DNA of 48,030 bases from Gammaproteobacteria bacterium (GTDB lineage Bacteria > Pseudomonadota > Gammaproteobacteria > Eutrophobiales > Eutrophobiaceae). The notes below the pieces were generated by a model. That model saw nothing but the letters and a program-made list of their open reading frames with translations. It ran no database searches and had not been told where the DNA came from. The translations under genes and the position numbers were made by a program. Below, piece by piece: positions 7,757 through 18,521 of the stretch; positions within the stretch are counted from its first letter, which is position 1; every line of letters begins with the position of its first letter. The DNA is taken from assembly GCA_016179185.1 (NCBI GenBank), contig JACORW010000001.1, positions 1 through 48,030 of the forward strand. Reading direction: 5' to 3'.

Positions 7757-9151
7757 ATGACCGCGCCGCGCAGGGTCTGGATCGTGGATGACGACCGCTC
7801 CATCCGCTGGGTTCTGGAAAAGGCCCTCGGCAAGGAGGGGCTCGTGGTCGAGTGTTTTGACGCCGCGGCCGGGCTGTTACAGGCGCTGTCACGCGGCGTG
7901 CCGGATCTGATCATTACCGACGTGCGCATGCCCGGAATTGATGGCATGGAACTGCTGGAGCAGATCAAAGGCCGCGCGCCGAATCTGCCGGTGATCCTGA
8001 TGACGGCCTATCCGGATCTGGACCGGACCGTGTCTGCGTTTCAAAGCGGCGCCTATGAATACCTGTCCAAGCCGTTCGACGTGGATGAGCTCGTGGCACT
8101 GGTACGCCGGGCCCTGCGGCCGGTGGAACAGCCCTCGACCGTGGCTGCGGACTATCCGGATCAGGCCGGCATCGTCGGATCGGCGCCGGCGATGCAGGAA
8201 GTATTCCGCGCCATCGGGCGGCTGTCGCGCTCCAATCTTACCGTGCTGATCACAGGGGAGTCCGGCACCGGCAAGGAACTTGTGGCGCGGGCACTGCATC
8301 GCCACAGCCCGCGCAGCACGGCGCGCTTCATTGCATTGAATACTGCCGCCATCCCGCGCGAATTACTCGAGTCGGAACTCTTCGGCCATGAAAAGGGCGC
8401 GTTCACCGGCGCCACTGCCCAGCGCATCGGGCGCTTCGAGCAGGCCGACGGCGGCACGCTGTTCCTGGACGAGATCGGCGATATGCCGGCAGAGCTGCAG
8501 ACGCGGCTGTTGCGCGTGCTGGCGGAAGGGGAGTTCTACCGCGTCGGCGGACATACGCCGGTGCGCGTGTACGTGCGCGTCATCGCTGCCACGCACCAGG
8601 ACCTGGAGCAGCGTGTACGCGACGGCGTATTCCGCGAGGACCTGTTTCACCGGCTGAACGTGATCCGCGTGCATGTGCCGCCGTTGCGCGAACGGCGTAC
8701 CGACATACCGCAACTGACCGGGCACTTTTTGCAACTGGCTGCTTCGGAACTGGTTGTGCCGCCGAAGCGGGTATTGCCGGAGACCCAGTCGTTCCTGAAC
8801 GCGCTGCCCTGGCCCGGCAACGTGCGGCAACTGGAGAATTTCTGCCGCTGGATCACGGTGATGGCCGCGGGCCGGGACGTGCACGTGGACGACTTGCCGC
8901 CGGAGCTGCGCCAGACCGGCGCTGCCGCGCCGGTGGAGGATTGGGAAGGCGTGTTGCGCCACTGGGTCGAGGCGAACCTGTTGCGCGGGGAAAAACAGCT
9001 CCTGGGGGACGCCGTCCCGCGCTTCGAGCGCATCATGATCGAGGAGGCGTTGAAACAATCCGGCGGCCGGCGCCAGGACGCCGCCCGGCTGCTTGGCTGG
9101 GGCCGCAACACGCTGACGCGCAAGATCAAGTTGCTGGCGCTGGATGTGTAG
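7757..9151 (+). CDS. ntrC: nitrogen regulation response regulator NtrC
   Basis: A sigma-54 activator (NRI) of 464 residues. It has a receiver domain with the acidic pair VDDD and the phospho-acceptor aspartate in IITDVRMPG; an AAA+ domain with Walker A GESGTGKE, the sigma-54 contact loop GAFTGA and Walker B LFLDEIGDMP; and a Fis-type HTH at the end (RRQDAARLLGWGRNTLTRKI). The ATG at 7757 begins the receiver domain; an upstream in-frame start at 7682 would lie inside ntrB and is rejected. It is the likely user of the palindromes at 4120 and 6671. Confidence 0.96.
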   Translation: MTAPRRVWIVDDDRSIRWVLEKALGKEGLVVECFDAAAGLLQALSRGVPDLIITDVRMPGIDGMELLEQIKGRAPNLPVILMTAYPDLDRTVSAFQSGAYEYLSKPFDVDELVALVRRALRPVEQPSTVAADYPDQAGIVGSAPAMQEVFRAIGRLSRSNLTVLITGESGTGKELVARALHRHSPRSTARFIALNTAAIPRELLESELFGHEKGAFTGATAQRIGRFEQADGGTLFLDEIGDMPAELQTRLLRVLAEGEFYRVGGHTPVRVYVRVIAATHQDLEQRVRDGVFREDLFHRLNVIRVHVPPLRERRTDIPQLTGHFLQLAASELVVPPKRVLPETQSFLNALPWPGNVRQLENFCRWITVMAAGRDVHVDDLPPELRQTGAAAPVEDWEGVLRHWVEANLLRGEKQLLGDAVPRFERIMIEEALKQSGGRRQDAARLLGWGRNTLTRKIKLLALDV

Positions 9152-9198
9152 TCGATGACGGCGCCACCCGTCCGACCAGCAATCGGGAAGTAAATTTT

Positions 9199-9223
9199 TG
9201 TGGGGCCGGCTTTAAGCCGGCCT
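9199..9223. repeat. REP-like palindrome GGCCGGC-N5-GCCGGCC
   Basis: Arms 9204-9210 and 9216-9222 around TTTAA, preceded by TGTGGG as in the element at 560-584 (reverse strand). It lies 48 bp after the ntrC stop and may also serve as a terminator; there is a T-run before it (AATTTTTG) that would favour transcripts coming from the other side. Confidence 0.6.
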
Positions 9224-9310
9224 TCGTTGGCTGAGCCACCATTGCGTCGGGGCAATTGCTGTTTCCATAATGGCGAGTGTCCGCCGCCCTTTTCGACCGG
9301 GAGCCCTCCC

Positions 9311-10024
9311 ATGATCAAGCAACGTCCCGTCTCCTATGAACACAACGGCACACTTCTCGAAGGCATGTTGGTCTACGACGACTCCTGGCAGACGGCGATG
9401 CCAGGCGTCATGGTGTGCCATGCCTGGGCCGGCCGCGGCCCGTCCGAAATCAACAAGGCGCGCGCCATTGCCGAGGAAGGCTACGCCGCGTTCGCCGCGG
9501 ACCTGTACGGCAAGGGCGTGCTGGGAAAGAGCAAGGATGAAAACATGCGGTTGATGACCCCGTTCATGGAGGATCGCGCGCTGCTGCAGGCCCGGCTCAA
9601 GGTCGCACTCAAGGCCTTCGGCGACCAGGAAGTCGTGGACGAGAAGCGCATCGCCGCCATCGGCTTCTGCTTTGGCGGACTATGCGTACTGGACATGGCG
9701 CGCAGCGGCGCCGATGTGCAGGCGGTCATTAGCTTCCATGGCCTGTTTGATCCCCCCGGCAACACCGCCGGCAATCGGATCACGGCGCGCGTACTGGCCT
9801 TGCACGGCAACGACGATCCGATGGTGCCCCACGAACAGGTCATGGCGCTCGCCGACGAACTCACTGCCGCCGGCGCCGACTGGCAGATCCACATGTACGG
9901 CCAGACCATGCACGCCTTCACCAACCCCGAGGCGAATGACCCGGGATTCGGCACGGTCTACAACGAGACCGCCGACCGGCGCGCCTGGCAGGCCTTGGAT
10001 AATTTTCTGGAGGAGGTTTTTTGA
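9311..10024 (+). CDS. dienelactone hydrolase family protein
   Basis: An alpha/beta hydrolase of 237 residues. The catalytic triad of the family is visible: nucleophile Cys120 in GFCFGG (family form GYCxGG), Asp near 169 in HGNDDPMV and His201 in TMHAFTNP. It lacks a signal peptide. The ATG at 9311 begins the first strand of the fold; the long upstream extension of the frame is rejected. The substrate is unknown: many relatives are general carboxylesterases, not chlorocatechol-pathway enzymes, and no aromatic degradation genes are nearby. Its last bases (TTTTTTGA) overlap the first possible start of the Rhs fragment. Confidence 0.9.
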   Translation: MIKQRPVSYEHNGTLLEGMLVYDDSWQTAMPGVMVCHAWAGRGPSEINKARAIAEEGYAAFAADLYGKGVLGKSKDENMRLMTPFMEDRALLQARLKVALKAFGDQEVVDEKRIAAIGFCFGGLCVLDMARSGADVQAVISFHGLFDPPGNTAGNRITARVLALHGNDDPMVPHEQVMALADELTAAGADWQIHMYGQTMHAFTNPEANDPGFGTVYNETADRRAWQALDNFLEEVF

Positions 10025-10749
10025 ACGGCCTGACCCATGGGTATGACCGCGGATTGGCAGAAGGCGTCATGCCTATGATTGCTGGCAGTTACGTGTACGA
10101 CGGGAAAATGCCCAGCCACGCCGTGGGCGTTACGTGGAATGAAATGCCCAATCGTGCGGACGGCGCACAGGGTTGTGCTTACGATTCGGTCGGCGAATTA
10201 CTTCCCGGCCAGTACTTCGACTCCGGGACGGGCTTACACCACAACGGATTCCGCGACCTTGATCCAGCGTCAGGCCGCTATATCGAGTCCGATCCGATCG
10301 GATTGCATGGGGGGCTGAGCACTTACCTCTACGCGAATGGGAATCCGATTAGACTCTTTGATCCGAGAGGACTGGCCTACTTTGCCAAGAGGGCATTGGG
10401 TGGAATGGAGTGGCAAGGCGGAGCGTTCTGCAATCCGATCGATGACTTCTTCAATACCGAAATCAGCCACGAACAGCTTTTCTTTGAAGATGGGAAGAAT
10501 CCCGCAAATATCGGCTTTTTCGACGATGGAAATCTGCGGGAGGAAACGAATCCGACCGGATACAGCTGCAGGTCTGTGTACTACAACGACTGCATTATGC
10601 GCAAAGCCTACGCGAACACCGGACCACCGCCGACATATTGTCTAATTGGACGGAACTGCCAGACTTGGGCTGAGAAGGTTCGCGAAGAGTACGAGCGACT
10701 TGCCGACGATCCGCAGGTCAAAGGCGAATGCCTGGGGTGTAAGCAGTGA
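10021..10749 (+). CDS. orphan Rhs C-terminal tip with putative toxin domain
   Basis: 242 residues from a TTG start that may not be genuine. Residues about 60-118 match the end of an Rhs core (LPGQYFDSGTGLHHNGFRDL, DPASGRYIESDPIGLHGG, YANGNPIRLFDPRGL). The rest of an Rhs protein, normally 1,000 or more residues of YD repeats, is absent, so the gene is 5'-truncated. The variable tip (119-242) has His150 in SHEQLFFEDG and Cys213 in GRNCQTW. A His-then-Asn-Cys order like this recalls circularly permuted papain-fold (LRAT/NlpC-like) hydrolases; this is inference. Five more cysteines occur. Lower GC than its neighbours suggests transfer. The next gene overlaps by 4 bp, as toxin-immunity pairs do. 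Confidence 0.7.
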   Translation: MNGLTHGYDRGLAEGVMPMIAGSYVYDGKMPSHAVGVTWNEMPNRADGAQGCAYDSVGELLPGQYFDSGTGLHHNGFRDLDPASGRYIESDPIGLHGGLSTYLYANGNPIRLFDPRGLAYFAKRALGGMEWQGGAFCNPIDDFFNTEISHEQLFFEDGKNPANIGFFDDGNLREETNPTGYSCRSVYYNDCIMRKAYANTGPPPTYCLIGRNCQTWAEKVREEYERLADDPQVKGECLGCKQ

Positions 10750-10955
10750 TCCTCGTGTATATCGTCTTCTTTGCTCTTGGCGCGGTCGCGGTTCTTTTAC
10801 TGGCAAAGTTTGGATGGCCGGTTCGGATCGGCATTGGCTTAGCTATCTTCCTAATCCCATCGATCGCTGTGACGATCTGGATTGCCCGGGTCGGTGATCG
10901 ACCACCTGCGGATTCGGCAATCGTCGTACCGAAACCCGAAAAGAACGACAAATAG
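10746..10955 (+). CDS. small two-helix membrane protein, candidate immunity protein
   Basis: 69 residues starting with GTG, which overlaps the Rhs-tip stop codon (GTGA). Two hydrophobic segments (about residues 2-20 and 26-46) are followed by a short charged tail ending KPEKNDK. I do not recognise the family. Position directly after an Rhs tip, overlap, small size and low GC make it the natural candidate for the cognate immunity protein; a membrane location would suit protection against a toxin acting at the envelope. Function is inferred from context only. Confidence 0.6.
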   Translation: MILVYIVFFALGAVAVLLLAKFGWPVRIGIGLAIFLIPSIAVTIWIARVGDRPPADSAIVVPKPEKNDK

Positions 10956-10979
10956 AGTTTTAGAAGCAGTACCACGCCA

Positions 10980-10999
10980 ACGCCCGGCAAGCCGGGCGT
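10980..10999. terminator. hairpin between immunity gene and XRE remnant
   Basis: ACGCCCGGC (10980-10988) and GCCGGGCGT (10991-10999) form a perfect 9-bp stem. It sits between convergent genes. The tail CGTTGTCTTC is only weakly T-rich, so terminator function is plausible but not certain. Confidence 0.45.
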
Positions 11000-11007
11000 C
11001 GTTGTCT

Positions 11008-11211
11008 TCAGCGGCCGGCCTGGTTGAGGACGGTCTCGAGCATCTCCAGGACGAAGCGCTGTTTGGGCTTGGGCAGTTCCTGGATGCGCTCCAGGTGCCG
11101 TTGCGGCTTCGGGGTCGGTCCGCGCTTGCCGGCGCCGTTCTTCATCCCCAGCAGCTCATCCAGACTGACGCGGTAGAACTGCGCGACCTCCGGCAACAGC
11201 GATGCCGACAC
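11008..11211 (-). pseudogene. XRE-family regulator, C-terminal remnant
   Basis: The 67-residue frame contains SLLPEVAQFYRVSLDELLG followed by KRGPTPKPQRHLERI and LPKPKQRFVLEMLETVL, which is the C-terminal half of a family of short XRE-type repressors. The helix-turn-helix that should precede SLLPEVA is missing: upstream in the same frame are about 25 unrelated residues and then a TAG near 11283. It therefore cannot bind DNA in the family manner and is best called a broken gene. Confidence 0.65.
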
Positions 11212-11346
11212 GCGCGCCCAGGTTTTGGGAACAATCGGGGCAGACTGAGATTCTTTTTCACGCGGCCGGGAATTGACCGCCTATAACGCCCCAGGAGCCA
11301 CGCGGCGCGGGTGACCCTTATCTCGGTATCCCTTCAATTGCCTGTT

Positions 11347-11823
11347 TCAGTCCGCAGCGATCACAAATCCGATCCCGCGTCGTTTTGGCGCCGGCGGTGT
11401 CATCAGTTCCCGGATCGCCGCAAGCATGTTGGTGATCGCCTCATCGTGGGTGGGGAGCTTTTGCTCGATGCGCGCTTCGAGTTGGTCGAGGCGGTGCGCG
11501 AGGTCTTTGTTTGACGCCAGCAATTCGCGCAATTGCACGAAGGCGCGCACGACATAGATGCTCATCTCGACAGCGCGGGGGCTGTTGAGGATCGTGGCGG
11601 CCATGATGGCGCCGTGCTCGGTGAAGGCGAACGGTGCAAAGCGCGGGTCGCGGTGCTTCTGGGAACCGGTCGCAATTTGCGACCGGTTCCAGGCCTCGAG
11701 TTCGGCATGCGTCAGGCGGAACAGAAAATCCCCCGGGAAGCGCTCGCTATTGCGCTTTACCTGTTCATTCAGGCGTTTGGTGGTGACACCGTAGAGCGCG
11801 GCGAGGTCGGCATCGAGGATCAC
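11347..11823 (-). pseudogene. ORF6N-domain protein, 5' end damaged
   Basis: From the GTG at 11823 the product is 158 residues, beginning inside the ORF6N domain ([20 protein letters not shown]) and continuing with FPGDFLFRLT, FAFTEHGAIMAATIL and a coiled-coil C-terminus ending [12 protein letters not shown]. The frame stays open upstream and encodes ALVPLEHITRTILILRRHR, clearly the missing start of the domain, but the codon where ATG would be expected (near 11888) is ATC, and a nearby ATG (MSRKTAKTPR) is in another frame. ORF6N proteins are phage- and plasmid-related DNA-binding proteins. A 14-bp perfect palindrome (11662-11690) lies within the coding sequence. Confidence 0.6.
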
Positions 11824-11963
11824 CCGATGCCGGCGCAGGATCAGGATCGTGCGGGTGATGTGCTCGAGGGGAACAAGTGCTCCGATTGCCGCGCGGCGTT
11901 TTTGCGGTCTTCCGTGACATGGTGTCCGTTGTTTAGTGCCCGGTCTGGGCGATGACGGTATCG

Positions 11964-12060
11964 AGCATCGTAGAGGGTGGCCAGATCCGCATCAAGCAGG
12001 CCTTTCTGGAATTCACGCGTGTGAGAATCGTTGAAACACTGATACCCACGGCCATGATGG
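11964..12060 (-). pseudogene. decayed ORF6N fragment
   Basis: One reading frame contains QKGLLDADLATLYDA (11964-12008 approximately), which matches the ORF6N core [14 protein letters not shown] of the intact neighbour. No start, no continuation and stops on either side. It lies between two other ORF6N genes and looks like the remains of a third tandem copy. Confidence 0.45.
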
Positions 12061-12103
12061 CCAAGCATCCCCGCGGCTGGCTGCGCGTCACAAGGTTGCA
12101 AGA

Positions 12104-12667
12104 TCAGTCCTCGTCAATGACGAATCCGATGCCGCGGCGTTTGGGTGCTGGCGGCGTCATCAGTTGCCGGATTGCTTCGAACACGGAGCTGAACTGCGCG
12201 TCGTATTTGGCCTCCAGCGCTTCCATTTTGCGCGCAAGTTCCTTGTGGGAGGCGAGTACTTCGCGCAGACGCACAAAGGCACGCATTATCTCGATGTTTA
12301 CGGAAATTGCTCGTTGACTGCGCAACACGGTTGAGAGCATTGCCACGCCCTGCTCGGTGAAGGCATATGGCCGCGTTCTCCGCCCTCCCCATTTAGCTAA
12401 GCCCGATTGCGTGGAACTTGAGGTCACAGTTTGTGACCTCAAGATTCTAACTTCTTGATTGGTCAGCTCAAAAAGGAAGTCGTCTGGAAATCGGCTGGCA
12501 TTGCGCTTCACCGCTTGAACCAGGACCTTCGTGGCGACGCCATAAAGCGCGGCCAGATCCACATCGAGCAGGACCTTCTGTCCGCGCAGGATCAGAATGC
12601 GCCGCTCGATCGCAATGGTTTCTGATGCGGAGATGAATACGGTTGTCGTCTTCGCCTTCCGTGGCAT
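12104..12667 (-). CDS. ORF6N-domain DNA-binding protein
   Basis: 187 residues, apparently intact. The ORF6N domain covers about 15-115 ([20 protein letters not shown], then [17 protein letters not shown], then [15 protein letters not shown]); a helical, probably coiled-coil region follows ([20 protein letters not shown]) and the end [12 protein letters not shown] matches the neighbouring copy. The ATG is preceded by a clear GGGAGG ribosome site. ORF6N domains are found in phage antirepressor-like and plasmid proteins; the cellular role is unknown. A 12-bp palindrome within the gene (12417-12443) falls at the same protein position as the palindrome in the damaged copy. Confidence 0.8.
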   Translation of the reverse strand: MPRKAKTTTVFISASETIAIERRILILRGQKVLLDVDLAALYGVATKVLVQAVKRNASRFPDDFLFELTNQEVRILRSQTVTSSSTQSGLAKWGGRRTRPYAFTEQGVAMLSTVLRSQRAISVNIEIMRAFVRLREVLASHKELARKMEALEAKYDAQFSSVFEAIRQLMTPPAPKRRGIGFVIDED

Positions 12668-12717
12668 GTCATTACCCTCCCTGGTTTGAACAGGAAATCT
12701 ACACCGGCGTCACGTTT

Positions 12718-14961
<2,244 letters not shown>

Positions 14962-14965
<4 letters not shown>

Positions 14966-15435
14966 TCCCGGTCCCGGTCGCCGGTCGCCTGCAGCAGTTG
15001 CCGCAATTTCGCCTGTTCTTCCTCCGACAACGGCTTGGCTGCGCCCCGGTTCCGGCTGCGCGAAAATCTGAACGCGACACCCGTGCCGATCAGGAGCACA
15101 AGGAATGGCCCGAGCCACAGCAGCCACGTGCCGGTTCGCACCGGTGGTCGGTACAGCACGAAATCTCCGTAACGCTGCACCATGAATGCGAGAATTTCCG
15201 TATCGCTGCTGCCCCGGGACATCATGCCGTGAACTTCCGCGCGCAGGTCCTGTGCGAGTTCAGCGTGCGAGTCCTCCAGCGACTGGTTCTGGCAGACCAG
15301 GCAGCGCAGTTCGGACAGCAGGGCGTGGTAGCGCTGTTCCATTGCCGGGTCGTCGAATTTCAGCGGCGTATCAGCGGCCCGGACCGGCAGGCTGAAGGAC
15401 AGGCACAAGGCGATTACAAGACTCCGCAGCAGCAT
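14962..15435 (-). CDS. ccmH: cytochrome c maturation protein CcmH
   Basis: A thiol reductase that keeps the apocytochrome CXXCH cysteines reduced. It has 157 residues from the ATG at 15435, with a signal peptide (LLRSLVIALCLSFSLPVRA), the catalytic LRCLVCQNQ, a helical-bundle domain, and a C-terminal membrane helix (WLLWLGPFLVLLIGTGVAF). An upstream start at 15462 lies inside ccmG. Overlap with ccmI is 4 bp. Confidence 0.95.
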
Positions 15436-15436
15436 G

Positions 15437-15973
15437 TCAGGGCATCCGGTCTCCGACGGCATCCGCGAGCAGCGGCAGGATCCTGTCCGTGATCGCCTGC
15501 TCGGTCAGCGCGCCGATGTGCTTGTAACGGATGATCCCGTTGGCGTCCATGACGAACGTCTCGGGCACGCCATACACGCCGTAATTGATGCCGGTACGCC
15601 CGTCTTCGTCGGCCGCGATCACGACGTAGGGATTGCCCCAGACTTCCAGCCAGCGCAGCGCATCCGCGCGCGGGTCCTTGTAGTTGAGACCATAGATGGG
15701 GATTTGCCGCTCGGTCGCCAACTGCGTGAGCAGGGCATGCTCGTGGCGGCATGCCACGCACCAGGATGCCCACACGTTCAGCAACACCGGCCGGCCGCGG
15801 AGATCTTCCTGCGTAAGACGTCGATCGGGCGCCTGCAATTGCGGCAGGTCGAAGGCCGGGGCGGGCTTGCCGATGAACGGGGAAGGGACGCGGCGCGGAT
15901 CCATGCCGAGACCGATGGACAGCAGGGCTATCAGCGCGCCGAATGCCAGCAGCGGCAGCAGGTAACGGCTCAT
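15437..15973 (-). CDS. ccmG: thiol:disulfide interchange protein CcmG (DsbE)
   Basis: A membrane-anchored periplasmic thioredoxin-like reductase of 178 residues. An N-terminal anchor helix (MSRYLLPLLAFGALIALLSIG) is followed by a TlpA/DsbE fold with active-site WCVAC (Cys72, Cys75) and the cis-proline segment YGVPETFVMD. It passes electrons to CcmH or apocytochrome. It overlaps ccmF by 4 bp. Confidence 0.95.
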   Translation of the reverse strand: MSRYLLPLLAFGALIALLSIGLGMDPRRVPSPFIGKPAPAFDLPQLQAPDRRLTQEDLRGRPVLLNVWASWCVACRHEHALLTQLATERQIPIYGLNYKDPRADALRWLEVWGNPYVVIAADEDGRTGINYGVYGVPETFVMDANGIIRYKHIGALTEQAITDRILPLLADAVGDRMP

Positions 15974-17895
15974 GTTCGCAGCCGGTAACGCCGATCCGAC
16001 GCGGCCACGGCCGCGCCCGCCACCATCAGCAGCGCGCCGAGCCAGATCCAGCGCACAAACGGTTTCACCTGGACGCGCACGCTCCAGTCGCCATCGTCCA
16101 GCGGTTCACCCAGGGAAACGTACAGATCGCGCGTGAAGCCCGCATCGATCCCGGCTTCGGTCATCGGCATGTCGCGCACGGCGTACAGGCGCTTTTCCGT
16201 CGTGAGCTCCCACGGCGCGCCGCCACGGTCAATTTGAAACTGCGCGCGCGTGAATTCGTAGTTCGGGCCCGAACCCCGGCGGATGTCGTCGAGCCGGAAG
16301 CGATAGCCTCCCAGTTGTACGGCATCACCGGCGCCCATCCGTTCATGGGCGGAGACGCTGAAGTTGCTGCTGGCGGCGATTCCGATGATCGTCACTGCCA
16401 GCCCGAGGTGCGCGACGGACATCCCGACAAAGGCGCGTGGCAGCGCATTGGGCCGCGCGCCGCCGTCAGACGGCCGGGTCACGCGTGCGCGTACTGCCGC
16501 GATGGTGTTGGATACGATCCACAGCGCCAGCAGGACCGCGATTCCCATCTGCAGTCCACGTGCCTCGCCGAGCGTGACCGCGACGAGTGCGCCGAGCACA
16601 ATGCCGGCCGCAAGCCCTGCCCGCAGCGACGGCCACAGGCGCGCCCAATAATCGCCGCGCCATCGGCACAGGACGCCGAGCCCCAGCGCAACGAACACCG
16701 GTACCATCAGCGGCACGAAAACGGCATTGAAGTAGGGCGCACCGACGGAAATCTTTCCGCCCATGACGTCAATGACCAGCGGATAGGCGGTGCCAAGCAG
16801 CACCGCGCCTGCCGCGACGGTCAGCAACGTGCTGTTCATCAGCAACAGCGTTTCCCTGGACAGAAGTTGATAGCCGGCATCGGCGCGTATTGCCGGCGCG
16901 CGCAGCGCGTACAGGAGCAGCGAAGCGCCGATCGTGACGCCCAGCAGGGCAAGGATGAAAACGCCGCGCGCCGGATCATTGGCGAACGCATGCACCGAAG
17001 TGACGACGCCCGAGCGCACGAGAAACGTGCCCAGCAGGCTCAGTGCAAACGCGCAAATGGCCAGCAACACGGTCCAGTTCTTGAACACACCCCGTTTCTC
17101 CGTGGCGGCAAGGGAGTGGATCAGCGCGGTGCCCACCAGCCATGGCATGAACGAGGCGTTTTCGACCGGGTCCCAGAACCACCAGCCGCCCCAGCCCAGC
17201 TCGTAGTACGCCCACCAGCTGCCCAGCGCGATCCCGAACGTGAGAAACGCCCAGGCCACCGTGGTCCACGGCCGCGTCCAGCGCGCCCACGCCGGATCGA
17301 GCCGGCCTTCCAACAGCGCGGCGATGGCAAATGCGAACGCCACCGAAAATCCCACGTAGCCCGTGTACAGCATTGGCGGGTGGATGATGAGTCCGGGATC
17401 CTGCAGCAGCGGATTCAGGTCCGCGCCGTCCACGGGCGCGGGCACCTGCCGCAGGAACGGATTGGAGGTGAACAGCATGAACATCAGAAACCCCACGCTG
17501 ACGATCCCCATGACGCCCAGCACGCGCCCCAGCAGGACCTGCGGCAGGTTGCGCCCGAAAAAGGTGACCGCGGTGGTCCACAGGCCGAGGATCAATGCCC
17601 ATAACAGCAGCGAACCCTCGTGCGCGCCCCACACGGCCGAAATCCGGTACGGCAGCGGCAATTTTGAATTGGAGTTGGCGGCCACGTACGTCACGGAAAA
17701 ATCATTGACGGCGAAGCACACCGCCAGCGCCACGAATGCGACGCCCAGCAGCGCAAATTGCGAACGCGCCGCAACCGTGCCCGCCGCAAGCCAGTCGGCG
17801 CGGTTGACGCCGGCGCCAATCAGGGGCAGCAGGCTCTGCACGACGGCGAGACAAAGCGCGAGGATCAGCGCGAAGTGGCCGAGTTCCGGTATCAC
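15970..17895 (-). CDS. ccmF: heme lyase subunit CcmF
   Basis: The large multi-pass membrane protein that attaches heme to apocytochrome c together with CcmH and CcmI. It has 641 residues and about 14 hydrophobic segments. The WWD heme-handling motif is visible as GGWWFWDPVENASFMPW, with flanking histidines in GAHEGSLLLW and IHPPMLYTGYVGF. It overlaps ccmE by 4 bp. Confidence 0.97.
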   Translation of the reverse strand: MIPELGHFALILALCLAVVQSLLPLIGAGVNRADWLAAGTVAARSQFALLGVAFVALAVCFAVNDFSVTYVAANSNSKLPLPYRISAVWGAHEGSLLLWALILGLWTTAVTFFGRNLPQVLLGRVLGVMGIVSVGFLMFMLFTSNPFLRQVPAPVDGADLNPLLQDPGLIIHPPMLYTGYVGFSVAFAFAIAALLEGRLDPAWARWTRPWTTVAWAFLTFGIALGSWWAYYELGWGGWWFWDPVENASFMPWLVGTALIHSLAATEKRGVFKNWTVLLAICAFALSLLGTFLVRSGVVTSVHAFANDPARGVFILALLGVTIGASLLLYALRAPAIRADAGYQLLSRETLLLMNSTLLTVAAGAVLLGTAYPLVIDVMGGKISVGAPYFNAVFVPLMVPVFVALGLGVLCRWRGDYWARLWPSLRAGLAAGIVLGALVAVTLGEARGLQMGIAVLLALWIVSNTIAAVRARVTRPSDGGARPNALPRAFVGMSVAHLGLAVTIIGIAASSNFSVSAHERMGAGDAVQLGGYRFRLDDIRRGSGPNYEFTRAQFQIDRGGAPWELTTEKRLYAVRDMPMTEAGIDAGFTRDLYVSLGEPLDDGDWSVRVQVKPFVRWIWLGALLMVAGAAVAASDRRYRLRT

Positions 17896-18353
17896 TGTGC
17901 CTGCTTGAAGGCGCTGCGGGGGATGGGTTTGCCGGCGGCTGCCAGTGCCTTGGCCACTTCCGGCGGCATGTAGTTCTCATCGTGCTTGGCAAGAACCTCG
18001 CCGGCGACGAAGACACCACCGTCGCCGATCCGTCCATTGGCGACGATACCCTGGCCCTCGCGAAACAGATCCGGCAATACGCCCTGATACTGCACGCGCA
18101 CGCTCTGCAGCGTGTCGGTCAGCGTGAAACTCACGGCCAGGGTCTGCGGATCGCGTTGCACGCTGCCGTTCTCCACCAGTCCGCCGACGCGAAACGCGCG
18201 GTTGCGCGGCGCCTCGCCGGCAACGACCTGTGACGGGCTGTAGAAATACAGCAGGTTCTCCTGAAACGCACGCAACGCCAGCGCAGCCGCAACTCCGCCG
18301 CCCAGCACGAGCGCAACAATGATGATGAGTCGTCTGCGCCGGGCCGGGTTCAT
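17892..18353 (-). CDS. ccmE: heme chaperone CcmE
   Basis: A periplasmic heme carrier of 153 residues. A single N-terminal membrane anchor (LIIIVALVLGGGVAAALAL) is followed by an OB-fold beta barrel and the heme-binding motif AKHDENYMPPEV, with covalent heme ligand His124 and Tyr128 in the HxxxY arrangement. The start overlaps the ccmD stop (ATGA). Confidence 0.96.
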   Translation of the reverse strand: MNPARRRRLIIIVALVLGGGVAAALALRAFQENLLYFYSPSQVVAGEAPRNRAFRVGGLVENGSVQRDPQTLAVSFTLTDTLQSVRVQYQGVLPDLFREGQGIVANGRIGDGGVFVAGEVLAKHDENYMPPEVAKALAAAGKPIPRSAFKQAQ

Positions 18354-18520
18354 TGGATCCTTCCTGCCGCGGCCCGTGCCGCGACGTCCTGCAACAGGGA
18401 CCGTTCCCTCAGCATCGGCGCGACCGCGTTCCAGAGCAGTACCACGGCCGTCAGCCCGTACGCGCCCCAGACATACAGCCAGTAGCCGCCCATGTGCAGA
18501 AATTCGCGCAGTGAATTCAT
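18350..18520 (-). CDS. ccmD: heme exporter accessory protein CcmD
   Basis: A 56-residue gene read directly from the minus strand. It begins MNSLREFLHMGGYWLYVWGA, contains one membrane helix (GAYGLTAVVLLWNAVAP) and ends in a charged tail (RERSLLQDVAARAAAGRIQ). The FLHMGGYWLYVWGAYG segment is characteristic of CcmD, which helps release holo-CcmE from the CcmABC complex. It starts 1 bp after the ccmC stop and overlaps ccmE by 4 bp. Confidence 0.92.
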   Translation of the reverse strand: MNSLREFLHMGGYWLYVWGAYGLTAVVLLWNAVAPMLRERSLLQDVAARAAAGRIQ

Positions 18521-18521
18521 G

